Assembly: GCA_937926105.1 (NCBI GenBank)
Contig: CALANS010000212.1
Span: 1 to 64,000, forward strand
DNA: 64,000 bases
Direction: 5' to 3'
Source: an uncultured Actinomycetes bacterium
GTDB taxonomy: Bacteria > Actinomycetota > Actinomycetes > Mycobacteriales > Nakamurellaceae
Numbering within the stretch: position 1 is the stretch's first letter; each line of letters opens with the position of its first letter. The position numbers were made by a program, and so were the translations under genes. Under the pieces are notes generated by a model that worked only from the letters and a program-made list of their open reading frames with translations, searched no databases and was not told where the DNA came from. Shown here piece by piece: positions 33,096-41,341 of this stretch.

Positions 33096-34163
33096 GTGAC
33101 TTCAGAGAGTTCAGGGAATTCCGGAAGTTCGGGCAGTTCAGTGAGTTCGGGGGGCCCAGCGAGTTCGGGTCACTCAGGGCACGAGGGCGGCACCAAGGCG
33201 ATCCTGGCTGCGCTGGGTGCGAACCTGGGAATAGCGGTGACGAAGTTCATCGCGTTCCTGGTGTCGGGCTCGTCGTCGATGTTGGCCGAGTCGGTGCACT
33301 CGGTAGCCGATTCCGGCAACCAGGTGCTGCTGCTGGTCGGTGGCAAGCGGGCGCGGCGGGCGGCGGATGCCGAGCATCCGTTCGGCTACGGCCGGGAGCG
33401 CTACGTGTACGCCTTCATGGTCGCGATCGTGCTGTTCTCGGTCGGCGGGGTGTTCTCGGTCTACGAGGGCATCCACAAGATCCAGCATCCGGAGGCGATC
33501 GCCGCGGCCTGGCTGCCCATCGCGGTGCTGGTGATCGCGATCGGGCTGGAATCGTTCTCGCTGCGCACCGCGCTGCGAGAGTCGGCGCCCTTCCGGCAGG
33601 GCATCTCGGTGCTGGCGTTCATCCGGCGCGCCAAGGCCCCGGAGCTGCCGGTGGTGCTGCTGGAGGACATGGCGGCGCTGGCCGGACTGGTGCTCGCGCT
33701 GTTCGGTGTGCTGGCAACGGTGATCACCGGCGATGGGCTCTACGACGGCGTGGGCACGGTGGCGATCGGGGTGCTGCTGGTGGCGGTGGCGCTGATCCTG
33801 GGAGTCGAGGTCAAGAGCCTGCTGGTGGGCGAGGGGGCATCGGCGGCCGATACGGCGGCGATTCGATCGGCGGTGACGGGAGCGCCGGGCGTGCAGCGGA
33901 TCATCCACATGCGCACGCTCTACCTGGGCCCGGACGAGTTGATGGTCGGGATCAAGGTGGGTGTACCGGGATCGGCGGCGGCCGCCGATGTGGCCTCGGC
34001 CATCGACGAGGTGGAGCGCCGGGTGCGAGCGGCGGTGCCGGCCGCTCGGGTGATCTACATCGAGCCAGATATCGACCGGGCGGAGGCGGCATCCGGTCAG
34101 ACAGCGGCAGGGCCCGAGGCTGCGTCACCGGCGGTCGGGTCGATCCCGGACGTGGCCGGCTGA
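33096..34163 (+). CDS. Cation diffusion facilitator (CDF) family transporter
   Basis: The product has about 355 residues. The N-terminal ~30 residues are almost entirely Ser/Gly, encoded by repeated AGTTC-type units, and end in HSGHEGG, a possible metal-loading tail. The transporter core begins LAALGANLGIAVTKFIAFL; the first transport site is in SMLAESVHSVADSGNQ (His and Asp four apart) and the second in VVLLEDMAAL. The C-terminal cytosolic domain has IHMRTLYLGPDELMVGIKV. These proteins export Zn, Fe, Mn or Co with proton antiport. GTG 33096 is chosen; TTG 33090 is possible. Confidence 0.88.
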   Translation: MTSESSGNSGSSGSSVSSGGPASSGHSGHEGGTKAILAALGANLGIAVTKFIAFLVSGSSSMLAESVHSVADSGNQVLLLVGGKRARRAADAEHPFGYGRERYVYAFMVAIVLFSVGGVFSVYEGIHKIQHPEAIAAAWLPIAVLVIAIGLESFSLRTALRESAPFRQGISVLAFIRRAKAPELPVVLLEDMAALAGLVLALFGVLATVITGDGLYDGVGTVAIGVLLVAVALILGVEVKSLLVGEGASAADTAAIRSAVTGAPGVQRIIHMRTLYLGPDELMVGIKVGVPGSAAAADVASAIDEVERRVRAAVPAARVIYIEPDIDRAEAASGQTAAGPEAASPAVGSIPDVAG

Positions 34164-34475
34164 CGTACCCACCCGGTACTGTCCGGATGTCCGCATCGAT
34201 GTTCCCGCGGGAACGCCAATCGGGACGATGCGTTACCGGCACTGAGGCCGAGCGAGTCGGGTGGGTGGCCGTATGACACCCGTATCCCGGTGAAGCGTTC
34301 GGGAGGGTCATGCGGCGACGAAGACTCAATTGCGTACGGCAACGAAACCAGGCATAGCCAACGGCATTCCCGCATCCCTCCGGCAGCCGCAGAGCTGAGC
34401 CGTCCCGGTCGAGGTTCGGCTACCGGTGACATTTGTGGCTCCTCCTGATGGGTCAGCAGGTCCCGGAAAAAGCAA
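34164..34475. other. Spacer without a recognised gene
   Basis: About 310 bases between the CDF gene and the first toxin gene. I see no supported coding frame, RNA fold or repeat in it. Confidence 0.45.
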
Positions 34476-34799
34476 CTACGCGATGCCGAGGAAAACGAGC
34501 ATCGAGCGGCTCACCGAGAGCATCTCCGCGTCGGTCAGTGCTCCGATGGCCTGACCCAGCCTGTCCCGGCGTACCGCCGTGATCTTGTCGATCATGATTC
34601 GGCTAGTGACCGTCAGACCGTTCGCTTCTGTCGGATCGATGGCAATGCGCAGCAGGCTCTCCGTGGGATCTGACGTCAACGGGCACACAGCCACGGACGT
34701 CGTAGCGTCGAACCTGTCGGACTGCAGGACCAACGCCGGACGGGGCTTGCTCGTGTAGTCCCCAGGAGCGGCTACCGTCCACAACTCTCCGCGCCTCAC
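34476..34799 (-). CDS. MazF-family toxin (endoribonuclease) of module 1
   Basis: The product has 107 residues of the PemK/MazF fold: RRGELWTVAAPGDYTSKPRPALVLQSD at the start, VAVCPLTSDP, the conserved Ser/Thr-Arg region VTSRIMIDKITAVRRDRLGQAIG, and a C-terminal helix ending VFLGIA. MazF toxins cut mRNA or tRNA at short sequences. Its ATG overlaps the stop of the upstream antitoxin gene (ATGA), the usual toxin-antitoxin arrangement. The pair lies 181 bp from a second, divergent MazEF-type module of different sequence. Confidence 0.9.
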   Translation of the reverse strand: MRRGELWTVAAPGDYTSKPRPALVLQSDRFDATTSVAVCPLTSDPTESLLRIAIDPTEANGLTVTSRIMIDKITAVRRDRLGQAIGALTDAEMLSVSRSMLVFLGIA

Positions 34800-35023
34800 T
34801 CGTCGTCCATGTCATCGGGGAACTGCGAGATGGCGTCGACGAACGCCTGATCCTGCTCGGCGTGCTCACTGGCGGCCAGGGCCACCGACTGGCGATGACA
34901 TTCATCGTCAAAGCCTGGAGCGCTGGTGTCCGGCACCCAGATCTGCAGCGGGCGCATCCCCTGCGCGCGTAGTCGCGCGCGATGTTGTGCTACGCGGCGA
35001 TTGACGGTGTGAGCCATGCCCAT
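34796..35023 (-). CDS. Antitoxin of module 1 (MazE-like, DUF3018 type)
   Basis: The product has 75 residues. The pattern VNRRVAQHRARLRAQGMRPLQIWVPDT then GFDDECHRQ is that of DUF3018 antitoxins, an N-terminal DNA-binding part followed by an acidic tail (FVDAISQFPDDMDDE) that would block the toxin. The start is ATG 35023, or ATG 35017 two codons later. A short palindrome, ATGTTACAT, overlaps the start region and may be the autorepression site. Confidence 0.88.
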   Translation of the reverse strand: MGMAHTVNRRVAQHRARLRAQGMRPLQIWVPDTSAPGFDDECHRQSVALAASEHAEQDQAFVDAISQFPDDMDDE

Positions 35024-35032
35024 ATGTTACAT
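35024..35032. promoter_or_regulatory. Short palindrome at the module 1 antitoxin start
   Basis: ATGTTACAT (ATGT-T-ACAT) lies immediately upstream of the ATG at 35023 and extends to an imperfect CATATGTTACATG. It is a possible antitoxin binding site. Confidence 0.4.
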
Positions 35033-35170
35033 GAAACGAAACTGGAGTGTGGTGCAGGCCGATCGTCGATCGAACGTAGAAGCGACGATCACCTGTCCGG
35101 GTGTCGATTCCGTTATGGGGATCGCTTACTGGGGACGCCGATACATGCGGCTGCATCTCCAACCGTGCTG

Positions 35171-35198
35171 TTGCACCAGAGTAGTACTGCGGTAGCAT
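35171..35198 (+). promoter_or_regulatory. Possible promoter of the MazEF9-like operon
   Basis: TTGCAC (35171-35176) and TAGCAT (35193-35198) are 16 bases apart. The expected start would fall at about the ATG at 35205, suggesting a leaderless or near-leaderless transcript, although CGGAG just before the ATG could still act as a weak binding site. Confidence 0.35.
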
Positions 35199-35204
35199 CG
35201 GAGT

Positions 35205-35435
35205 ATGAAACTGAGTGTCAGCCTGCCCGATGAGGATGTAGCCGTCCTCGACGAGTACGCCCGAACGGCGGGCCTCCCTTCTAGGTCGGCCGCGCTCCAG
35301 CATGCCGTGCGCATGTTGCGTCTGCCCGATTTGGAGCAGGACTACGAAGCTGCCTGGCAGGGCTGGGAAGAATCAGGCGACCACGCAGCTTGGGACGTGG
35401 CCGCTGCCGACGGACTTACTAATGCTGCGCGGTGA
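35205..35435 (+). CDS. mazE9: Antitoxin MazE9-like (ribbon-helix-helix)
   Basis: The product has 76 residues. [19 protein letters not shown] followed by [19 protein letters not shown] is almost the same as M. tuberculosis MazE9, including the tail [18 protein letters not shown]. The N-terminus forms the DNA-binding ribbon-helix-helix; the C-terminal Trp/acidic part binds the toxin. Its end overlaps the toxin gene by 14 bases. Confidence 0.92.
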   Translation: MKLSVSLPDEDVAVLDEYARTAGLPSRSAALQHAVRMLRLPDLEQDYEAAWQGWEESGDHAAWDVAAADGLTNAAR

Positions 35436-35769
35436 GATCCGGCTCGTCGATTTGGACCCTGCGCGCGGTAACGAGGCCAACAAGCGACGACCGGCAGTGA
35501 TCGTCAGCAACGACCGGGCGAACTCGATCGCGTCGCGGCTCGGCCGAGGCGTGGTCACTGTCGTTCCGGTCACCAGCAACATCGATCGAGTCTTCCCGTT
35601 CCAAGCATTGCTGCCTGCGGCGGCGACCGGTCTTCGGCAGGACTCAAAAGCTCAAGCCGAGCAGGTCCGCTCCATCGCCGTCGAGCGGATCGGCGCAGTC
35701 CTGGGCCGGGCCCCTGCGGACGTCATGGTGCACCTCGACGACGCACTGCGTCTCCACCTGCAGTTGTAG
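35422..35769 (+). CDS. mazF9: Toxin MazF9-like endoribonuclease
   Basis: The product has 115 residues. [51 protein letters not shown] and [17 protein letters not shown] match MazF9 of M. tuberculosis (MazF-mt6 type), including the conserved Arg and Thr/Ser of the active site. Family members cut RNA, including rRNA, at U-rich sites. ATG 35422 lies inside the end of the antitoxin gene, so translation is coupled. Confidence 0.92.
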   Translation: MLRGEIRLVDLDPARGNEANKRRPAVIVSNDRANSIASRLGRGVVTVVPVTSNIDRVFPFQALLPAAATGLRQDSKAQAEQVRSIAVERIGAVLGRAPADVMVHLDDALRLHLQL

Positions 35770-35930
35770 TGCCATCGCATTCCGGAAGGGATCGACTAAC
35801 GGTGACGAATCTCGCTGGTCTGACCATGATCATGTAATCGTCATATGCGGACCCCCGAATCGGTGTCACCGCGTTGTCGTGGTGGGCCGCTACGCTCTTG
35901 CGTTGCTGGCGCAGGCGCCGGTGCTGCGGG

Positions 35931-35963
35931 CTCGTGAACATTGACGAGCTCAATGTTCACGAG
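35931..35963. terminator. Long perfect hairpin (14-bp stem, 5-base loop)
   Basis: CTCGTGAACATTGA (35931-35944) and TCAATGTTCACGAG (35950-35963) pair without mismatch around CGAGC. It includes the stop codon (35957-35959) of the restored frame of the minus-strand remnant and lies downstream of mazEF9 on the plus strand, so it may terminate both. There is no U tract on either side. Confidence 0.7.
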
Positions 35964-36560
35964 CCGCCGCAGGTGCCGGCTCCCAGGGACAGCGTGGTCC
36001 TGTGTGTTGTCTTGTTGTCCGGGTCTGTCACCGTGATGGGCACGCAAGCGGTGTTGCGGCCGAAAAGGACGGAGCCCGCCGACCCACCACGAGCCGGTGG
36101 AGCCCGGCTGCTCGCAGCTTCGGTAGGTCACCGAGCGGGATCCCGAGGCTGGCCCGGTCTCGGTCACGATCGCGGCGTAGCCGGCGGCGGAGTCGCCGAT
36201 CGTGATCGTTGCCGACGCGTCCGGTGGGAGTTGGGCGCCGGACTTGTAGAAGTAGCCGCCGTCCAGACTCCTCTCACGGACCGGTGAATTCTTGTAGTTG
36301 CGCAGACCGGCGTAACTCAGCGGACCGATGACCACGTCCGTCGTGTTGGGGAACTTGCCAGTGACGGGTCGCGCATGGTCACCATCAATGACGGGCTTCG
36401 CCGGCATGGTCCGGTCTCCGGCTTCCAGGCTGATCCGTACGGCGAAGTCGTTGACGCCGCCGCTGGTGGCGACATCGAAATCCTCGGTGGGATCGGTTGC
36501 GAGCAGGCCGCCCAGGTACATGGCCCCATGATCAGCGCAACCTTCGAACGTGACCGACCT
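35957..36560 (-). pseudogene. Frameshifted remnant of an unrecognised protein gene
   Basis: In one frame the region reads VTFEGCADHGAMYLGGLLAT, then VNDFAVRISLEAGDRTMPAKPVIDGDHARPV, GYFYKSGAQLPPDASATITIG and TYRSCEQPGSTGSWWVGG, with the even composition of a real protein. At about 36080 the frame turns into Arg/His-rich nonsense, while the neighbouring frame reads LFGRNTACVPITVTDPD and TTLSLGAGTCGGS to a stop at 35957. A one-base shift would rejoin them. At the 5' end the frame is stopped just before VTFEGC and no start is visible, so it is also truncated. The paired Cys and beta-rich pattern suggest a secreted or surface domain. Confidence 0.6.
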
Positions 36561-36743
36561 TGCTCATCGTGCCCCGGTAGGCGATGCCACGCCACCGCTG
36601 CCTGCCATCTGCGCGGCTCTGCGGAGCCACAGCGCGGCTATCGGGGCGCGAGCGCCTCAGTGGGTCGTGACGTCCTCGACGGAGGTCGACGAGCGCGAAA
36701 CGGCCGGCTACGACGTGACGATCGTGCTGCTGGCGGGGCGGGG

Positions 36744-38276
36744 CTACTTCTCCAAGCAGACGACATCGACGTGGGTGGTGGTGCCAGCGGTGACGCGAAC
36801 CGCATTTTCCATTGTTATGCAATTGCCGGTGTTGTCGCCGTATTGCGGGCTGTGCCCTTCGATGGTGTAGCTGCCCGGGGCGACGGACACGGAGTATCGC
36901 CCGTCGTCGGTAACGGATAGCGAACGATGCTGGTGGGTCTCGGTGTTGGTCACGATGACGGTCCCGGACACCGGGTAGTCGGCGCTCATTGGCGGGCTGA
37001 CAAGGAGGCGACCGGTGACAGTTCCGGTGTCGGCGGGATGGACGTCCGCGGGAAAGCCCCCCGAGGATCCGGCGAGACGGGCTAGCCGCTCGGTCAGATC
37101 CATCGTCCGCTGTCCGGTGCGGGTGCCGTTGGAGGCGCCCAGGTCGCCGCACAGTCCGAGCCGGACGACGACGGTCAGGCTGGGGCCGCTGGGGTACTCG
37201 GCCCGGATGAGGTACGCGGCGCTGTCGTCCGCCTGCTGTCCGGTCAGCGAGCCGATGGCGGTGACGGGGGACCGGCACGATTCCGGGCTGAAATGCTGCG
37301 GATTTGCTCGGGACAGGCCTTCCGGGAGGCCGTTGAGCAGCGATACCAGCGACGCGCGGTCGGCCGCATCGAGCGCCGTGGACTGTTCGATCAGCCCGGC
37401 GAGGTAGCGGCAGATCACGACGGAGGTGGGGGTGCCGGGGACGAGGCGCTGGTCGGCGCCGGGTCTGGCGGCCGGCTCGCCGACGGGCAGCACGCCGAGA
37501 TCGTCGTCGCGGGAGGAACATCCGTCGGGTCCGGTGCGCACGATCGTCAAGCTGTCGGCCAGTCGTGCTGCGCGGCCCGCGTCGGGCGAGCGGATCACGA
37601 CCTGCGCCTGGAGCGATGGCACCGTCACCGTCACCACGTGTACCCCGTGGTCGGCGGTGCCGGTCAGCCGGGTGGCGGTGACCCCGTCGACGGTGGCCGG
37701 CTCGGTGCGGGTGCTGGTGAGTGAGCCGGCCAGGCCGCCCGCTGTGCCCTCGAAGAACTCGGCCGAGGTCACCTGTGGGTGCACCGGCCCCGCACACGTG
37801 GTTCTGGGGCCAGGAAGTACCACGGTGTCGCGGATGGGTGAGGTGCACTGCAGAGCGTTCAGTGGCCACCCGGCAGGTACCTCGATGGCCAACCCGTGGA
37901 ACACCACTTGCCGCATCTTGGTGGCCGCCGGGGCGGCGCCGGAGCCTGTCGTGCCCGCTGCTGTCGAGGCCCCCGGGCCCGAGCCGTCGGACGTGCTAGG
38001 GCCCGTCGCCACCGCATCGGGGGAGGACGCGGTCGGTTGCGCGGCAGGGATCGCGCTGTCGCGAGCCAGTTGCACCGCCGTTGTCGCGCCGGCGATCGCG
38101 ATGATGACGGCCGCTCCGACGCCGATCGTCGCGAGCATCCGTGACCTGCGAGCGGTCCGGGAGGCGTGCACCCGAACCGCGGCGAGATCCGGTCTCGGCG
38201 CGGCCCGCCGGGCGGCGGACGCCCACGCGCGCAGCCGCTCGTCCATTTCCTTGTCGTTCTGCTCGTCGTCGTTCAT
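36744..38276 (-). CDS. Membrane-anchored protein coupled to the ECF sigma factor (candidate anti-sigma/sensor)
   Basis: The product has 510 residues. The cytosolic head (MDERLRAWASAARRAAPRPDLAAVR) is about 45 residues and is followed by one membrane span (MLATIGVGAAVIIAIAGATTAVQLA). A Ser/Thr/Pro/Gly linker and an extracellular region of ~380 residues with several Cys follow. The last ~85 residues look like a carboxypeptidase-regulatory (Ig-like) domain: GTVTGRLLVSP, SGTVIVTNTETHQHRSLSVTDDGRYSVSVAPGSYTIEG. No HxxxCxxC anti-sigma zinc motif is present. Its ATG overlaps the sigma gene stop (ATGA). The layout suits a surface-signal sensor that holds the sigma factor, but this is inference. Confidence 0.7.
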   Translation of the reverse strand: MNDDEQNDKEMDERLRAWASAARRAAPRPDLAAVRVHASRTARRSRMLATIGVGAAVIIAIAGATTAVQLARDSAIPAAQPTASSPDAVATGPSTSDGSGPGASTAAGTTGSGAAPAATKMRQVVFHGLAIEVPAGWPLNALQCTSPIRDTVVLPGPRTTCAGPVHPQVTSAEFFEGTAGGLAGSLTSTRTEPATVDGVTATRLTGTADHGVHVVTVTVPSLQAQVVIRSPDAGRAARLADSLTIVRTGPDGCSSRDDDLGVLPVGEPAARPGADQRLVPGTPTSVVICRYLAGLIEQSTALDAADRASLVSLLNGLPEGLSRANPQHFSPESCRSPVTAIGSLTGQQADDSAAYLIRAEYPSGPSLTVVVRLGLCGDLGASNGTRTGQRTMDLTERLARLAGSSGGFPADVHPADTGTVTGRLLVSPPMSADYPVSGTVIVTNTETHQHRSLSVTDDGRYSVSVAPGSYTIEGHSPQYGDNTGNCITMENAVRVTAGTTTHVDVVCLEK

Positions 38277-38764
38277 GTCGCCTCCAGTCGGATGCGAAGG
38301 GCGTTGCGCCCGAGGTGCAAATGGGTCTTGACCGACCCGGCGGAGATACCGAGGACGGTGGCGATGTCGGACATGGACAGGTCCGCCAGGTAGTGCAGCC
38401 AGATCACCTCACGCTGCCGCCGGGGAAGCGCTGCGATCGCGCGATCGATGTCCATATGTCTCGCCGCCAGATCCGGGGAGTTGCCGGTTGCCGGGTCGTC
38501 GTCGGGACGCAGACCGATCAGCTCGACCGGCCGAGACCGGGTCCGGTGCCGACGGGCTCGGTCCAACAGGATGGCCACCAGCCAAGCACGAGCCGTTCCG
38601 CGCTCCGGCCGGAACGTCGCGCGACGCCGCCACGCCCGCACCAGCGTCTCCTGGACGACGTCTTCGACGTCCGCGGACGGCACCTGTTGCGCGGCGAGCG
38701 CGGTCAAGACGGCCAGGTGCGGGGCCACCCACTCGTCGAAACCGTCGTTCTCGGGCAGACTCAT
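38273..38764 (-). CDS. ECF-type RNA polymerase sigma factor
   Basis: The product has about 163 residues. Region 2 is FDEWVAPHLAVLTALAAQQVPSADVEDVVQETLVRAWRR and RPERGTARAWLVAILLDRARRHRTR. Region 4 is ALPRRQREVIWLHYLADLSMSDIATVLGISAGSVKTHLHLGR. The start is probably ATG 38764 with GAGGTG just before it; an in-frame GTG at 38812 would add 16 residues. It is the first gene of a two-gene unit with the membrane protein. The target promoter is not visible. Confidence 0.9.
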   Translation of the reverse strand: MSLPENDGFDEWVAPHLAVLTALAAQQVPSADVEDVVQETLVRAWRRRATFRPERGTARAWLVAILLDRARRHRTRSRPVELIGLRPDDDPATGNSPDLAARHMDIDRAIAALPRRQREVIWLHYLADLSMSDIATVLGISAGSVKTHLHLGRNALRIRLEAT

Positions 38765-39196
38765 CACCTCAGCCTCATCCCGAGCGTCCTGTCCCGCCGT
38801 CGCGACACTCACACCAGTGATACGCCGACGTGACCCGGCCCCGGTTGAACCCAACCAGAAGTTCACCAAGGATGCCGGACGGACCGCGACGGTGGCATCG
38901 GGATCGCCGGACAGCTACCGGGTCGTCCCGGCCGCGGGCGCCGTCACGAGCACGGCGGCACGCGCCCGGGCTTGGAGGTAGACGACCGCCGTGTCCCAAT
39001 CCATCTCGGCACCGGCAGCGAATAGCTGCTCACGCGGTACACCGCCGGGCTCTGGTGGACGCAGATGCCTGGGCCGGTCAAGGCTTCGCCCAGGTGACGG
39101 TGTGCCGGAACGCGATCCTTGGGTGGCGATTTTGTGATCATGGCCCCGGACGGCGTGAATCGTTACCGCGCACTGTTCGATCGGTACGGCCCCGTA
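38765..39196. other. Spacer without a recognised gene
   Basis: About 430 bases upstream of the sigma gene and downstream of the AAA ATPase. No frame here has protein-like composition. A small inverted repeat, GTACGG-CC-CCGTAC (39184-39197), touches the ATPase stop codon and could help end its transcript. Confidence 0.45.
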
Positions 39197-40696
39197 CTAG
39201 CGCGGCCGGTATACCCGGTGTCCGTGAGAGAGCGGCACCATGCCGGGGCGGGGTCGCGACGCGGAATTTGGCCCGAGTCCGCCGGCGGGCAGGTCAGCCG
39301 GGTCCACGCCAACCCCTAGCAGCGTCCGCGTGACCTGCTGCGCGGAGTCCAGCAGGTCGTCCAAGGCCCGGGTGACATGTTCGGCGGTGACGACGGTCAG
39401 CGGCGCACGCTCAATCAATGATTCGAGCACCGCACGGCGTAGCAGTTCTTTCAGAAACGACGCAGTCACTCCGTCGGTCCGCTCGACCACGTCCGCCAGG
39501 TCCTCCGGGCCGAGCTGCACCGGCACGCCGCGCGCGTAGAGCTCGAACAGCCGGCGCCGCGCAGCCGGGTCGGGCAGCGGGACCTCGACGGCCACGTCAA
39601 TGCGCCCGGGCCGCGCGGCCAACGCCGGCTCCAGCAGATCAGCCCGGTTCGTGGTCAGGACGAATAGCAGGTCGGCGTCGGCGGCGGCACCGTCCATCGC
39701 GTCGAGCAGGTCGAACAGCACCGGGCTGCTGCCGGGGCCGAAGGAGCGGTCCTCGGCGACCAGATCGACGTCCTCCAGCACCATCACCGCTGGGGCGAGT
39801 TCACGGGCCAGCTCGGCGATCGAACCGACCGCGTGCAGCGAGCGGCCGGTCAGCACCAGACGGGTGTAGCTGGGCATGTTCCCGACCAGGTAGCGCATCG
39901 TGTGCGTCTTGCCCGTTCCCGGCGGGCCGTACAGCAGCAGACCCCGCTTGAGGTGCTGCCCGGCTGCCAGCAGCGCGTCGCGGTGGGCGGCGACGCCCAG
40001 CGCGTGCCGTTCGACACGGCCCAGCACCGCCTCGGGCAAGATCACGTCGTCGCGTTCGGTGCTCGGTACCGGTACGAAGCGCAATTGGATCCCGCCGGTG
40101 GATAGCACTGCTACGTCCAGCAGGTGGCCGCGATACACGTTCAGCGCGGCGCGGAGCTCGTCCAGTTCGGCGATCACCGCCTGCGCCGCTGCCACCGGTA
40201 GACCGACGGTCTCGATGCGCAGCCCGTGTTCGTGTTCCTGCGGGCCTGAGATCATCAGCACGTACCGCCCGGCGACGTCCTCGACGAGCAGAACCGCCAG
40301 CTGCAGACAGGCCAGCGTGGAACCCGGCCCGTTGGGCAGATCCACCAGCGGCGGGGCTGACAGCCGGATCGGCGGCAATCCACCGCCACTGGTCAGTTGC
40401 TGCAAGGAGAATCCGCCGTAGTGCGGTGGCAGGGCGACCCCACGCACCACCGCGCTGCGCCCCTCGCGGGTTGTCCACGCGTTCAGCGCCGTTTGAACGT
40501 TGACGTGCTCGAACGGCGACCATTCCCGGCTGACGACCGATTCGCGAGCCCGGTCCGGGCCTAGAAAGTCCAGGACCAGGTTCGCGACCTCGTTGCGGGC
40601 ATTGCGCGCGTCGTCGTGCACCCATTCCAAGAAGGATCGAAACGCCGCCGCGAACTCGGTCGCCTGCTCGGCACTGGCATGGTCCGTACCGCTCAT
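39197..40696 (-). CDS. AAA-family ATPase (ATPase core at C-terminus), orphan
   Basis: The product has 499 residues. Residues ~1-240 are an unrecognised N-terminal domain (PPIRLSAPPLVDLPNGPGST, ISGPQEHEHGLRIETVG). The AAA core has Walker A LLLYGPPGTGKTHTMRYLVG, Walker B AVMVLEDVDLV, sensor 1 LLFVLTTNRAD, and the arginine-finger region PALAARPGRIDVAVEVPLPD, closest to CDC48/FtsH-type AAA domains. No protease or other partner gene adjoins it. It probably remodels or unfolds a protein, but the substrate is unknown. It is divergent from a small thiamine-binding-type gene. Confidence 0.82.
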   Translation of the reverse strand: MSGTDHASAEQATEFAAAFRSFLEWVHDDARNARNEVANLVLDFLGPDRARESVVSREWSPFEHVNVQTALNAWTTREGRSAVVRGVALPPHYGGFSLQQLTSGGGLPPIRLSAPPLVDLPNGPGSTLACLQLAVLLVEDVAGRYVLMISGPQEHEHGLRIETVGLPVAAAQAVIAELDELRAALNVYRGHLLDVAVLSTGGIQLRFVPVPSTERDDVILPEAVLGRVERHALGVAAHRDALLAAGQHLKRGLLLYGPPGTGKTHTMRYLVGNMPSYTRLVLTGRSLHAVGSIAELARELAPAVMVLEDVDLVAEDRSFGPGSSPVLFDLLDAMDGAAADADLLFVLTTNRADLLEPALAARPGRIDVAVEVPLPDPAARRRLFELYARGVPVQLGPEDLADVVERTDGVTASFLKELLRRAVLESLIERAPLTVVTAEHVTRALDDLLDSAQQVTRTLLGVGVDPADLPAGGLGPNSASRPRPGMVPLSHGHRVYRPR

Positions 40697-40873
40697 GATC
40701 CGACGATAGTCAACGAGGCGGCCACCCATCGGAGCAAGTGGCGACGAACCCCCTCGACGGCAGCGCTGACTTCCCTGACCTGATGACCCGCCGATCCCCA
40801 ACCAGGTGCCCCGCGAAATGCGGTCGCCAATACCGTCAAGCGTCCACAATGCGATCCGTATACCGTGGACGCC

Positions 40874-41182
40874 ATGCTGGTTGCCTTCTCTGTCGCACCC
40901 TCCGGCGGCCCGGACGGTGGCGACTCGGTGTCTGCTGCCGTCGCCGAGGCCATACGGGTCGTGCGGGATTCGGGTCTGCCGAACCGGACCGATGCCATGT
41001 TCACCACTGTCGAGGGTGAGTGGGACGAGTGCCTGGATGTCGTCAGGCGGGCCTGCGAGGCGGTGGGCCGGTTTGGGTCGCGGGTCTCGCTGGTGCTCAA
41101 GGCCGACATCCGCCCAGGCCATGCCGGCGAGCTGACCGGCAAGGTCGAGCGGGTAGAGCGGCTGCTGTCCGACGGCGGTTGA
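40874..41182 (+). CDS. Thiamine-binding-type protein (MTH1187/YkoF-like, DUF77)
   Basis: The product has 102 residues. MLVAFSVAPSGGP at the start, AVAEAIRVVRDSGLPNRTDAMFTTVEGEWDE, and VSLVLKADIRPGHAGELTGKVERVE at the end match the MTH1187 family of small ferredoxin-like proteins. Some members bind thiamine or hydroxymethylpyrimidine precursors; others have no known ligand. ATG 40874 gives the usual N-terminus; GTG 40865 is also in frame. No thiamine gene or transporter adjoins it. Confidence 0.8.
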   Translation: MLVAFSVAPSGGPDGGDSVSAAVAEAIRVVRDSGLPNRTDAMFTTVEGEWDECLDVVRRACEAVGRFGSRVSLVLKADIRPGHAGELTGKVERVERLLSDGG

Positions 41183-41289
41183 GGTCCCAGCGGTGACGTG
41201 GTGCCGCCGCTCGGTGCGCCGTCACCGCTAGATCGTGGGCGGCCGGTCCGGTGGCGGCCGATCCCGTTGGCTCCGCGGGGTAGATGCGT

Positions 41290-41322
41290 CGACGCCCCCG
41301 GCCGATGCGACCGGGGGCGTCG
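41290..41322. terminator. Terminator hairpin downstream of sodA
   Basis: CGACGCCCCCGG (41290-41301) and CCGGGGGCGTCG (41311-41322) pair perfectly with a 9-base loop between the convergent thiamine-binding and sodA genes. Confidence 0.85.
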
Positions 41323-41341
41323 GGTGCTACGCGAGAGAACC

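Noticed and set aside
33101..33180. A DNA repeat array upstream of the CDF transporter
   Set aside because: The repeated AGTTC-type units are in frame and simply encode the Ser/Gly-rich N-terminus of the transporter.
33174..33908. A 244-codon minus-strand frame over the CDF transporter
   Set aside because: Shadow of the conserved transporter; Arg/His/Gln-rich without motifs.
36532..37869. A 445-codon minus-strand frame overlapping the sigma-linked membrane protein
   Set aside because: It is read in another frame of 36744-38276 and is Arg/His/Pro-rich nonsense; the membrane-protein frame has a span, linker and domain structure.
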